DNA of 64,000 bases. It comes from Rhodothermales bacterium (GTDB lineage: Bacteria > Bacteroidota > Rhodothermia > Rhodothermales > Bin80). Under the pieces are notes generated by a model, which was given only the letters and a program-made list of their open reading frames with translations, searched no databases and was not told where the DNA came from. Positions within the stretch are counted from its first letter, which is position 1. Every line of letters begins with the position of its first letter. The stretch lies in assembly GCA_028278205.1 (NCBI GenBank), contig JANQES010000018.1, positions 1 through 64,000 of the forward strand, given 5' to 3'. Below, piece by piece: positions 33,462-41,184 of this stretch. A program made the position numbers and the translations under genes.

Positions 33462-34538
33462 ATGAGCCATCTCGAAGAAAAACAAGAGACTCTCGTCGAA
33501 CTGACGGTGCCGGACGGGTATCATGAGGAGGGACGGCTCGATGTTTACATCACGCGGTTTATGCAGAATGCTTCGCGGACGAAGGTGCAGCGCGGCATCA
33601 AAGAAGGACGCGTGACGATCAACGACCTCGTCGTCAAAAGACCCTCGCACGTCGTGCAGCCGGGCGACGTGATTCGGTGCCGCGTGATGCGCCCGCCGCC
33701 GCTCGAAGTGGCGCCGGAAGCGATCCCGCTCACCATTGTTTATGAGGATGATTACCTGATCATCGTCGATAAGGCGGTGGGGATGGTGGTGCATCCGGCC
33801 TACGGCAACCGGACGGGCACGCTTGTCAATGCCTTGCTCCACCACGTCGGCGGCGGCCCGCTGCGCCTGGGTCAGGACGACGACACCTCAGACGCCGGCG
33901 TCGGCCTTTCGACGATCAACGCTGCCCCGGCGCGTCCCGGCGATCCGGCCATACGACCCGGCATCGTACACCGGCTCGACAAAGACACCTCCGGCCTGAT
34001 GGTCGTCGCCAAAGACGACGTGACGCATCGGGCGCTGGCGCGGCAGTTCGAAGAGCGGACCATCGAGCGCAGCTATCTCGGCCTCGTCTGGGGCGTGCCC
34101 GATCCGCCGGAGGGCCTCATCGACGCCGCCATCGGGCGGGATCCGCGCGACCGGAAGAAGGTGGCCGTCGTCGCGCCGAATCGAGGCAAACACGCCGTCA
34201 CCGAATACGAGACCGCCGAGGCGATGGCGTTCACGGCGCTCCTGCGGTTTCGGTTGCAGACGGGGCGGACGCACCAGATCCGCGTTCACGCCCGCCACCT
34301 CGGCCATCCCATTCTCGGCGATCCAACCTACGACGGGCGTTCGATCCGCTACGGCCCTGCCACGGCTCGCCGCCGGGCGTTCTTCAACAATCTCTTCAAA
34401 GCGATGCCGCGCCAGGGGTTGCATGCGCAAACGCTCGGCTTCGTCCACCCGCCTTCCGGCGAAACCGTCCATTTCACCAGCGATCTGCCCGCCGACATGC
34501 AACACGTCCTCGACCGGCTCAGGGCGGTAGAAGGTTGA
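33462..34538 (+). CDS. RluA/RluD family ribosomal pseudouridine synthase
   Basis: A 358-residue RNA-modifying enzyme. An S4 RNA-binding domain lies at about 22-75 (RLDVYITRFMQNASRTKVQRGIKEG in two overlapping helices). The catalytic domain has VVHPAYGN, then GIVHRLDKDTSG with catalytic Asp173, ERSYLGLVWG, and LQTGRTHQIRVHARHLGHPILGDPTY. S4 plus this core fits RluD, which modifies 23S rRNA helix 69, but I cannot assign exact sites. An insertion of about 25 residues before HRLDKD (about 135-160) is longer than usual. Confidence 0.92.
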   Translation: MSHLEEKQETLVELTVPDGYHEEGRLDVYITRFMQNASRTKVQRGIKEGRVTINDLVVKRPSHVVQPGDVIRCRVMRPPPLEVAPEAIPLTIVYEDDYLIIVDKAVGMVVHPAYGNRTGTLVNALLHHVGGGPLRLGQDDDTSDAGVGLSTINAAPARPGDPAIRPGIVHRLDKDTSGLMVVAKDDVTHRALARQFEERTIERSYLGLVWGVPDPPEGLIDAAIGRDPRDRKKVAVVAPNRGKHAVTEYETAEAMAFTALLRFRLQTGRTHQIRVHARHLGHPILGDPTYDGRSIRYGPATARRRAFFNNLFKAMPRQGLHAQTLGFVHPPSGETVHFTSDLPADMQHVLDRLRAVEG

Positions 34539-34539
34539 T

Positions 34540-34679
34540 GATTTTGGATTTTAGATTTTGGATTGTCTTCATCTGGAATCCAGTCCAGTAAACGAAGAAG
34601 CTGCGCCGGTTGGATAAGGCGTGGCTTCTTCGTTTGTTAAAAAGGGATCGGAATCCTCCCAATCCAAAATCCAAAATCA
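34540..34679. repeat. Family A palindromic element, copy 2
   Basis: Outer GATTTTGGATTTTAG words (34540-34565) and complementary AATCCAAAATCC (34661-34679). The core hairpin is AACGAAGAAGC (34591-34601) with GCTTCTTCGTT (34624-34634), perfect, continuing across a tg/tg mismatch into CGCC/GGCG. It is nearly identical, in reverse orientation, to copy 3 at 38982-39119. Confidence 0.9.
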
Positions 34680-34685
34680 TTAGCC

Positions 34686-35840
34686 TCAATCGTTTTGAAG
34701 CATCGCTTCGATAAACGGGGCGGCGGCTTCGGCGAAGGTGCGGGTGCCTTTGGGGCCGTGGTGCGGATCGTGGAGGCCGTCGCGGCGCAGGGCGGCGTAG
34801 GAGAGGGGGGCGTCGGTGAAGGCGGGGCGCGCGTCGATGAAAGGCAGGCCGGCGCGGTCGGCGAGGGCCTGGACGTCGTCGTACCACGTGGCCGGTTCGC
34901 CGCGGGTGAAGGCGGTGACGGCGAAGTGGATGCCGCGTTGCCGGCAGGTGGCGTGGCCCTGTTCGAGGAGGCGCTGCATGGCATCGAGGGCGCCGTTTTG
35001 GAGCGCCCAGGCGCGTTGTTCGTCCCACGCCGGCATCCCGTCATCGACAGGGCCGGTGGCGCCGGTTTCGAGGGTGATTTGCTTGCGGAACGCAGCGGGT
35101 GTGCCGAAGAGTCTACGCAGGCGCAGCGCAACGTGATGGGCCAGCGCCGAATGCTCGCGGAGCCACCGGGTGAATCGAACCAGGGTGTTGGGTGCGTCGG
35201 GCGTAAACGATTGGCCGTCGGGCGCGGCCAGGGTATCGACTTCTTGTTGAGTCAGATGACGGCGGGCGGCATCCCACGCGACCGTGGGCGCGCGCAGCGG
35301 ATAGCGGGTTATCGGGTTGAGGTTTTCGACCAGATCGTTCGGCGAACTGATGTAGATGACCATCGCCACGGTGGGAAAACGGTCGAGTGTTTGTTCCATC
35401 CATCGCAGGGATTGTACGGTGTTGTAGCCCCGTACGCCGCCGTTTAGAACGTGTATGTTCATCTTTCGCTTTAACTTTTTGGCTACTTCCGAGGGGAGGG
35501 TGGCGTCGTCGTTTACTTCGCCGGAAAACACCGCCGAGTCGCCGATGAAGAGGAGGATCGGGGTTTGTGCTGACGGCGCGACGCCGTAGCCGTTGCGATA
35601 GCCAAGCGAATCGGTCGTGTTGAAGGGCGCGCTGTCGATCAATTCGTAGCGATAGCGACCGTGGGCTCGGTTTCGCCAGCCGAGCCGGGCATCGCTCACG
35701 AAAAAATAGGCCTGGGGCGAGGTACTGAACTCGGACGCCGGCTGAAGACCGGCCAGACGAAAGATGATTTCCAATGCGATAAAAAGGAGCGCAAAGGGGA
35801 TGGTTAAAAAGAGGAGCTTTTTCCAGAGAGGCAGGCGCAT
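34686..35840 (-). CDS. Membrane-anchored SGNH/GDSL-hydrolase family protein
   Basis: A 384-residue protein with one N-terminal TM or uncleaved signal helix (about 9-29), so the catalytic domain should face the periplasm. SGNH blocks: FIGDSAVFSGE with nucleophile Ser102, LNGGVRGYNT (Gly block), YISSPNDL (Asn block) and a C-terminal DGLHDPHHG with the Asp/His pair. This matches the 'SGNH hydrolase-like' group often found with cell-surface glycan genes; the substrate is unknown. Unlike the SGNH-like protein at 11131, the canonical GDS is intact. Confidence 0.85.
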   Translation of the reverse strand: MRLPLWKKLLFLTIPFALLFIALEIIFRLAGLQPASEFSTSPQAYFFVSDARLGWRNRAHGRYRYELIDSAPFNTTDSLGYRNGYGVAPSAQTPILLFIGDSAVFSGEVNDDATLPSEVAKKLKRKMNIHVLNGGVRGYNTVQSLRWMEQTLDRFPTVAMVIYISSPNDLVENLNPITRYPLRAPTVAWDAARRHLTQQEVDTLAAPDGQSFTPDAPNTLVRFTRWLREHSALAHHVALRLRRLFGTPAAFRKQITLETGATGPVDDGMPAWDEQRAWALQNGALDAMQRLLEQGHATCRQRGIHFAVTAFTRGEPATWYDDVQALADRAGLPFIDARPAFTDAPLSYAALRRDGLHDPHHGPKGTRTFAEAAAPFIEAMLQND

Positions 35841-36112
35841 CGTCTTCGCGCTGGTTTCGAATACGTGGTCGTAAAGGTAAAGTCCCGGATAACAAATTGA
35901 TAATCATTCAAAAAAGTTAATTCTTCGCGTAGCGCCCCTGACAGAAAGTGCCGGAAGGCGTATCTTGCGCGGTCGCAGGCCTTTGTTGCCACATTCGTTT
36001 CATCCCGTCGTGAACAACGACCTCGGCTGAGACGTTCTGCTTACTTGCCCCTGTGTTGTCGCTTCCAGAGACGGTTTGGTAAATCAGTCTCTCAGACCTC
36101 TGTGATGGTGCC

Positions 36113-36601
36113 ATGCCGAACAATAACGTACCCCAGCCGCACCAACTCCTTTCGGCGGACACTGTCCGTGTGGGGTTGCCAGGCCAGACCAAAGACGAGG
36201 TAATCAATGCGCTCCTGGATGTGGTGGCGACCCACCCCGCCGTCAACGATCCGGAGGCGATGCGCCAGGCCGTCTTCGCGCGTGAGCGGATGATGTCCAC
36301 CGGGGTGGGCAAGGGCCTGGGGTTGCCGCATGCCAAGACCGAAGCCGTCAACGAGACCGTGGCCGCTTTCGCCATCACCGCCGAGCCTGTTGATTTCGGC
36401 GCCATCGACGATCAGAAAGTGCGGCTGCTCTTTTTGCTCGTCGGGACCGAGGCGGCCAAGTCGGAGCATATCAAGATTCTCAGCCGCATCTCTCGCCTGC
36501 TGAACCGCGATGCGTTCCGCAAACGCCTGCTTAAAGCCCGGAATGCCGGCCAGGTGCTGGCCCTGCTCGAAGAAGGGGAGATGGAGTTGGAGGCCCGCTG
36601 A
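36113..36601 (+). CDS. PTS EIIA-type protein (PtsN-like)
   Basis: A 162-residue PTS_EIIA_2-domain protein. The phosphoacceptor region RMMSTGVGKGLGLPHAKT contains His73. The fold pattern (KDEVINALLDVV, RERMMSTGVG, VRLLFLLVGT, HIKILSRISRLL) matches PtsN/EIIA-Ntr and fructose-type IIA. There is no sugar-transporting IIB/IIC gene here, so a regulatory nitrogen-PTS-like role is likelier. It ends 15 bases before hisS on the same strand. Confidence 0.88.
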   Translation: MPNNNVPQPHQLLSADTVRVGLPGQTKDEVINALLDVVATHPAVNDPEAMRQAVFARERMMSTGVGKGLGLPHAKTEAVNETVAAFAITAEPVDFGAIDDQKVRLLFLLVGTEAAKSEHIKILSRISRLLNRDAFRKRLLKARNAGQVLALLEEGEMELEAR

Positions 36602-36616
36602 GCGGATTTTGGATTC

Positions 36617-37909
36617 TTGAAAAAAACCTTTCAAAACATAGAAGGCACTTTCGATATCCTGCCTGAGGCGGTAGACGGCGCGGCCATGCGCCGGTCGGAG
36701 GCCTGGCAATACGTCGAGGAGACGATCCGGGCAGTGATGCGCCGGTTTGCCTACGAGGAGATCCGCACTCCGATTCTCGAACCAACCGAGTTGATTGCGC
36801 GGGGGGTCGGGCAGTTGACCGACATCGTCTCGAAAGAGATGTTTGCCTTCGAACGCGGAGACACCAACTACGTGCTGCGGCCTGAGGTGACCGCGCCGGT
36901 CATGCGGGCCTATTTGCAGCATCATCTGGGCCAGCGCGGCGGCGTGCAGAAACTCTATTACATGGGGCCGTGCTTCCGCGCGGAAAGGCCGCAAAAAGGC
37001 CGGTATCGCCAGTTTCACCAGTTCGGCGCCGAGGTCATCGGGGCCGACGACGCCCGCGCCGACGCCGAAGTGATTGCGCTGATGGTGGTCGTCTATCGGG
37101 CGCTCGGACTCGAAGACACGGTGCTGCGCATCAACACGCTGGGCGATGAGCACAGCCGCCCGCGCTACAAAGAAGCGCTCCAGGCCTATTTTGAACCGCA
37201 TCAGGAGGCGCTTTCGGATACCAGCCGCGAGCGCCTGACGCGTAACCCGCTGCGCATCCTCGACACCAAAGATGAAAAAGAACGACGCCTGCTCGACGGC
37301 GCCCCGCGCTTGATCGACTTCATCGACGAGGAGAGCCGAAACCATTACGAAGCCCTGAAAGCCTGGCTGGGTAGCCTCGACCTGGATTTCGTCGAGGATC
37401 CGTTTCTCGTGCGCGGCCTCGACTACTACTCGCGCACGGCTTTCGAGTTGGAAAGCCCGCACATCGGCGCGCAGAGTTCGCTGGCTGGTGGCGGTCGCTA
37501 CGACCTGCTGGCCGAAGAGGTCGGGAGCAAACAGCGGGTTCCTGCCGTTGGATTTGCAGCAGGCCTCGAACGGCTGTTTCTGGCGCTCGACGCCCAGGGT
37601 ATCGACCTGCCGGCAACGCCGCCGCTCGATGCGTTCCTGATTGCCCTCGGCGACGAGGCGGTGCAATGGGTCTTTCCGGCAGCGCATCGCCTGCGCGAGG
37701 CCGGCTTGCGCGTCGGGTATGACCTGCGCGGGCGGTCGATGAAAGCGCAGATGCGCGCGGCCAACCGTCAGAACGCCCGCTACGTCGTCATTGTCGCGCA
37801 GGACGAACTGGAGGCCGGGCAGGCGCAGGTCAAAAATATGGGCACCAGCGAGCAAGTGCCCGTAGCCTTCGACGCGCTCACTGCCTATTTGAACGAGCGT
37901 AAAGCGTGA
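36617..37909 (+). CDS. hisS: Histidine-tRNA ligase
   Basis: A 430-residue class II aminoacyl-tRNA synthetase. Motif 1 lies around EEIRTPILEPTELIARGVG, motif 2 is CFRAERPQKGRYRQFHQFGAE, and the histidine motifs are LVRGLDYYSRTAFE and the class II motif 3 VGFAAGLERLFL. A C-terminal anticodon-binding domain (about 335-430) follows. No ATG precedes QNIEGTFDILP in frame, so the start is TTG 36617, just after a GGATTTTGGATTC remnant of the family A word. Confidence 0.95.
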   Translation: MKKTFQNIEGTFDILPEAVDGAAMRRSEAWQYVEETIRAVMRRFAYEEIRTPILEPTELIARGVGQLTDIVSKEMFAFERGDTNYVLRPEVTAPVMRAYLQHHLGQRGGVQKLYYMGPCFRAERPQKGRYRQFHQFGAEVIGADDARADAEVIALMVVVYRALGLEDTVLRINTLGDEHSRPRYKEALQAYFEPHQEALSDTSRERLTRNPLRILDTKDEKERRLLDGAPRLIDFIDEESRNHYEALKAWLGSLDLDFVEDPFLVRGLDYYSRTAFELESPHIGAQSSLAGGGRYDLLAEEVGSKQRVPAVGFAAGLERLFLALDAQGIDLPATPPLDAFLIALGDEAVQWVFPAAHRLREAGLRVGYDLRGRSMKAQMRAANRQNARYVVIVAQDELEAGQAQVKNMGTSEQVPVAFDALTAYLNERKA

Positions 37910-37965
37910 AACCCATCGAGCACTTCCACCGCAGCATCCCAGCAACTCCGATCTAACCGCCACCT

Positions 37966-38970
37966 ATGTATCCACGTCTCATCGAAATACCGTTGCCTTT
38001 TGAGGTGTTCGGTATCGACACGATCACCATCTATTCATTCGGCGCGATGATGGCCGTGGCGTTTTTGACGGCGGCCTGGCTCTCGCGGATCGAACTGGAC
38101 CGGCTGTATAAGGCCGGGCGGATCAAAGGGGTACAGGTGCCGGTGACGGAAGACGAGCAGAAGAAGGGCAAAGACGAACAGAAGAAGGCAAAGAAATCAA
38201 AAAAAGCCAGGAAAGCCAGGAAACGCCCCGCCATGCGGGAAGTCAGCCCGTCGCATCTCGTCGGCACGTTGACCATCGTCGCGGTGGTCGGGGGCATCGC
38301 GGGGGCCAAGCTCTTTCACATTCTCGAAAACCTGGGGGCCTTCTTCGAAGATCCGCTGGGGATGATCTTTTCCGTCGGCGGCCTGACGTTTTACGGAGGG
38401 TTGATCGTCGCGGCGGTGAGCATCGCGTGGTATTTGCGCAAGAGGAGCATCTCGGCGCCCACGTTTGCCGACGCCGTGCTGCCGACGGTCTTGCTCGCCT
38501 ACGGCATCGGGCGCATCGGCTGCCACCTCGCGGGCGACGGCGACTGGGGCATCGAGGCTAACCCCGCCGCCCGGCCTTCGTGGTTGCCCACCTGGCTATG
38601 GGCCGAGACCTATCCCAACAATATCCTCGACACGCAACTCCCGGCAGCCGGCGTCTATCCGACCTCGCTCTACGAATTCGGGATGTGTCTCGTGCTCTTC
38701 GGCATCCTCTGGGTCTTGCGCAAGCATCCGTTCAAGGCCGGCTGGCTTCTCTCGCTGACGCTCATCTTCTTCGGTATCGAACGCTTTCTGATCGAACAAA
38801 TCCGCGTCAACAACACCTTCGACCTCTTCGGGCTGACGTTCACGCAGGCGGAGATGATTTCGGTCATTTTGGTGACGTTGGGCATCGTCGGGCTGGTGCG
38901 GACGACGAAGAAACGCAGCGTCGAAGCGCCCACAGACCCCCGGCCCAAGGTGGCCTCGACGGCGGCGTGA
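37966..38970 (+). CDS. lgt: Prolipoprotein diacylglyceryl transferase with Lys-rich insertion
   Basis: A 334-residue inner-membrane enzyme that adds diacylglycerol to the lipobox Cys of lipoproteins. Seven TM helices are visible, with SFGAMMAVAFL near the start, the Lgt core GGLTFYGGLIVA, GRIGCHLAGDGDWG and YPTSLYEFGM. The protein is longer than usual because residues about 62-89 form a very Lys/Arg-rich loop (DEQKKGKDEQKKAKKSKKAR) between TM1 and TM2, predicted to be cytoplasmic. The rest of the core is intact. Confidence 0.94.
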   Translation: MYPRLIEIPLPFEVFGIDTITIYSFGAMMAVAFLTAAWLSRIELDRLYKAGRIKGVQVPVTEDEQKKGKDEQKKAKKSKKARKARKRPAMREVSPSHLVGTLTIVAVVGGIAGAKLFHILENLGAFFEDPLGMIFSVGGLTFYGGLIVAAVSIAWYLRKRSISAPTFADAVLPTVLLAYGIGRIGCHLAGDGDWGIEANPAARPSWLPTWLWAETYPNNILDTQLPAAGVYPTSLYEFGMCLVLFGILWVLRKHPFKAGWLLSLTLIFFGIERFLIEQIRVNNTFDLFGLTFTQAEMISVILVTLGIVGLVRTTKKRSVEAPTDPRPKVASTAA

Positions 38971-38981
38971 AGGGGGATGCT

Positions 38982-39119
38982 GATTTTGGATTTTAGATTT
39001 TGGATTGGGAGGATTCCGATCCCTTTTTAACAAACGAAGAAGCCACGCCTTATCCAACCGGCGCGGCTTCTTCGTTTACTGGACTGGGTTCCAGATAAAG
39101 ACAATCTAAAATCCAAAAT
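38982..39119. repeat. Family A palindromic element, copy 3
   Basis: Same structure as copy 2, reversed. The hairpin AACGAAGAAGC (39033-39043) pairs with GCTTCTTCGTT (39066-39076). Inverted, its sequence differs from copy 2 at only a few positions over about 138 bases. It lies after lgt; the rest of the 38971-39281 gap shows no gene. Confidence 0.9.
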
Positions 39120-39281
39120 AGACTACTTCATACCAAAACCGCCTTTCTGCGCGTTTATACGACATAATTCGTACAGCGCGGATGCCCCCGCCTTGCCCCG
39201 GCGTACGCACTTCGAATTACCCTGGAAACTTTTAGGGAGTTTCTGCATCTTGATTGAGATACTATCTAGATAATAGTTGAA

Positions 39282-41003
39282 ATGATGCGTCGTTTCAGTT
39301 GCTTGTTCGCCTTGTTCATTGGGGCTGGAAGTTATCAGGCCGGGGCACAGACCGTCGTTTCGGGCCGGGTGCTGGGCGCCGATGGCGAGGTTATGCCGGC
39401 CACGCACGTCGAACTGCGCTCCTTTTACGGAGGCCGGCAGGCGCTCCGGGTGATACCGGCGCCCGGCGGTCGCTATCAGGTGGACATTGCCGACCGCGGG
39501 CTGGTGCGCCTGACGTTCATGGGGCCGTTGCACAAGGCGCATACCGTCGTCGTGCTGGCCGAAGACGAGCCTGTAGAACTCGACGTGCAGTTGCAGCGGG
39601 CGTGGATGGATACTGACCAGTCTTATACCCGCATCGCCACAGACCATACCCGTTTTGAATACGACCTGGGTGTGCCGCTCGAAGAACAGGCCGACGGCTC
39701 ATTCGCAGCGATGGTGGAGGCGCCGGATGATACGTTGATCTACGAGATGCCGGCTGCCACGTCGCAGGTGTATGCGGGCTGGGTCTTCGGAGAGATCAGC
39801 GCCGACCGCTTTGTCTATACCCCGAAAGGCTACCGCGCCGCGGTGGCAAGCCCGGAGGCCCAGGTGCGCGTGACGGTGCGTCCGAGGCGTCTCGGCACGG
39901 AGGAAGCGCCAAAACCTGTGATCATCTTCGGTGCGGCCAACCGACGCGCCGGTATCCTCTGGGAATTCTATCAAGAGCTTCAGAAGGCCGGGCGGTTCCA
40001 GTTTACCCGCGCGGTCCAGGCAAGCCGGGCGAGCTTTTCGTCGGCGCTTTCGGAAGAGCGTGAACGCGCAGCGCGAGATCGCGAAAACGTTTTGCGGCAG
40101 GAGATCCTCGCCCTGGAGATCGACATCGAACGCGAGACTGATCCGTTCCGGCGAGAGTTGCTGTTGATGCGGTATCTGAGCCAGACGTCGGGGATTCCTT
40201 TCTTCAGGCAAAGCGTCTATCGATTCGGCGTCCGGTTCGGGTTAGAAGCGATCATCGAGCCGAATCCGATCTACCTCAAGCGGGCGATCGAGGTGATTGA
40301 TCCTGCGTCGATGGGGTGGGCGGTGCATCCGGCGTTGCTTCAAGTGCTGGTCGAGCAGACGAAGGCGTCGGCGGCGGCAGTGGCGTACGTCGAAGCTGTC
40401 AAGGCCGGGCATCCTGTGGCGGCGGTGCAGCGGTTTGCCTTTTTCAACCTCATCGACGGCCTCTTCGCTCGCCATGGGCTCACACCGGAGGTGGTGGCGT
40501 ATCTGGAGCAATACCAGCAGCGCTACGGCGAGGACGATGAACTCCTGGAGGATAATCTGCCGCTGGGAAGGCCGTTGAAGGTTGCTGCCGGGCGCCGGGC
40601 GCCGGGCTTCCTTGCGTCGTCGCGAGGGCGCAGGCGGGGCGTGCTGTCCGATTCGCTCGAAGACCGGGTCGTATTGCTCGATTTCTGGGCTTCCTGGTGC
40701 GATGCATGTGCACGCGACGAAGACGCGCTCCGCCAGGCTCGCGCCGCCTACGGCCACGGAGACTTCCAGATCATGCGCGCCGTGCTCGATTTGGAGGAGA
40801 GGCCCGAAGAAGCCCCCGGCGAGATGCCCTGGTTGCTGTATCAGGGCGCCGATGGGTTTAAAAGCCCCATCGCTGCCGGCTACGAAGTGATGACGCTGCC
40901 GCATCGCGTGCTTATAGATCGCGACGGCGTAGTTCTGGCCGTCGGAGGCGAACTCTTCGGCGAGCGTCTGATGCAGACACTCGAACGCGTTTTTCTTGAA
41001 TGA
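39282..41003 (+). CDS. Exported TlpA-like thioredoxin-fold protein
   Basis: A 573-residue protein with a signal peptide (about 1-21), an N-terminal carboxypeptidase-regulatory-like beta domain (about 24-105, VVSGRVLGADGEVMPATHVEL), a long alpha-helical middle, and a C-terminal thioredoxin domain with VLLDFWASWCDACARDE, active-site Cys473 and Cys476, and the cis-Pro region LPHRVLID. It probably acts as a periplasmic disulfide reductase or oxidase. It is a paralogue of the next gene with the same layout. Confidence 0.88.
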   Translation: MMRRFSCLFALFIGAGSYQAGAQTVVSGRVLGADGEVMPATHVELRSFYGGRQALRVIPAPGGRYQVDIADRGLVRLTFMGPLHKAHTVVVLAEDEPVELDVQLQRAWMDTDQSYTRIATDHTRFEYDLGVPLEEQADGSFAAMVEAPDDTLIYEMPAATSQVYAGWVFGEISADRFVYTPKGYRAAVASPEAQVRVTVRPRRLGTEEAPKPVIIFGAANRRAGILWEFYQELQKAGRFQFTRAVQASRASFSSALSEERERAARDRENVLRQEILALEIDIERETDPFRRELLLMRYLSQTSGIPFFRQSVYRFGVRFGLEAIIEPNPIYLKRAIEVIDPASMGWAVHPALLQVLVEQTKASAAAVAYVEAVKAGHPVAAVQRFAFFNLIDGLFARHGLTPEVVAYLEQYQQRYGEDDELLEDNLPLGRPLKVAAGRRAPGFLASSRGRRRGVLSDSLEDRVVLLDFWASWCDACARDEDALRQARAAYGHGDFQIMRAVLDLEERPEEAPGEMPWLLYQGADGFKSPIAAGYEVMTLPHRVLIDRDGVVLAVGGELFGERLMQTLERVFLE

Positions 41004-41184
41004 CCGCCTGCCGCTTTGGGGAGAAAATGTCAGGTGGAATCGTCATGCGAAGAGGCCCCGGTCTTCGTATCTAACAAGATTGCATGTAAACCATGGCGCT
41101 TTACGCTTTTAGCAAGGGCAAGCGCTATCTAGGGGGAGGGATCATCAAAGTAATGCCACTCAACGTGACGGAGGTACAGCTCTT
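41004..41184. other. Intergenic region between the two TlpA-like genes
   Basis: There is no gene and no clear palindrome, unusual for this window. The sequence ACGGAGGTACAG (41167-41178) puts a GGAGG motif about 12 bases before the next ATG, a rather long spacing. Confidence 0.5.

Noticed and set aside
34540..39119. Composite transposon bounded by family A copies
   Set aside because: Neither the flanking copies nor the enclosed genes encode a transposase, and the enclosed hisS and lgt are core genes, so simple transposition is unlikely.
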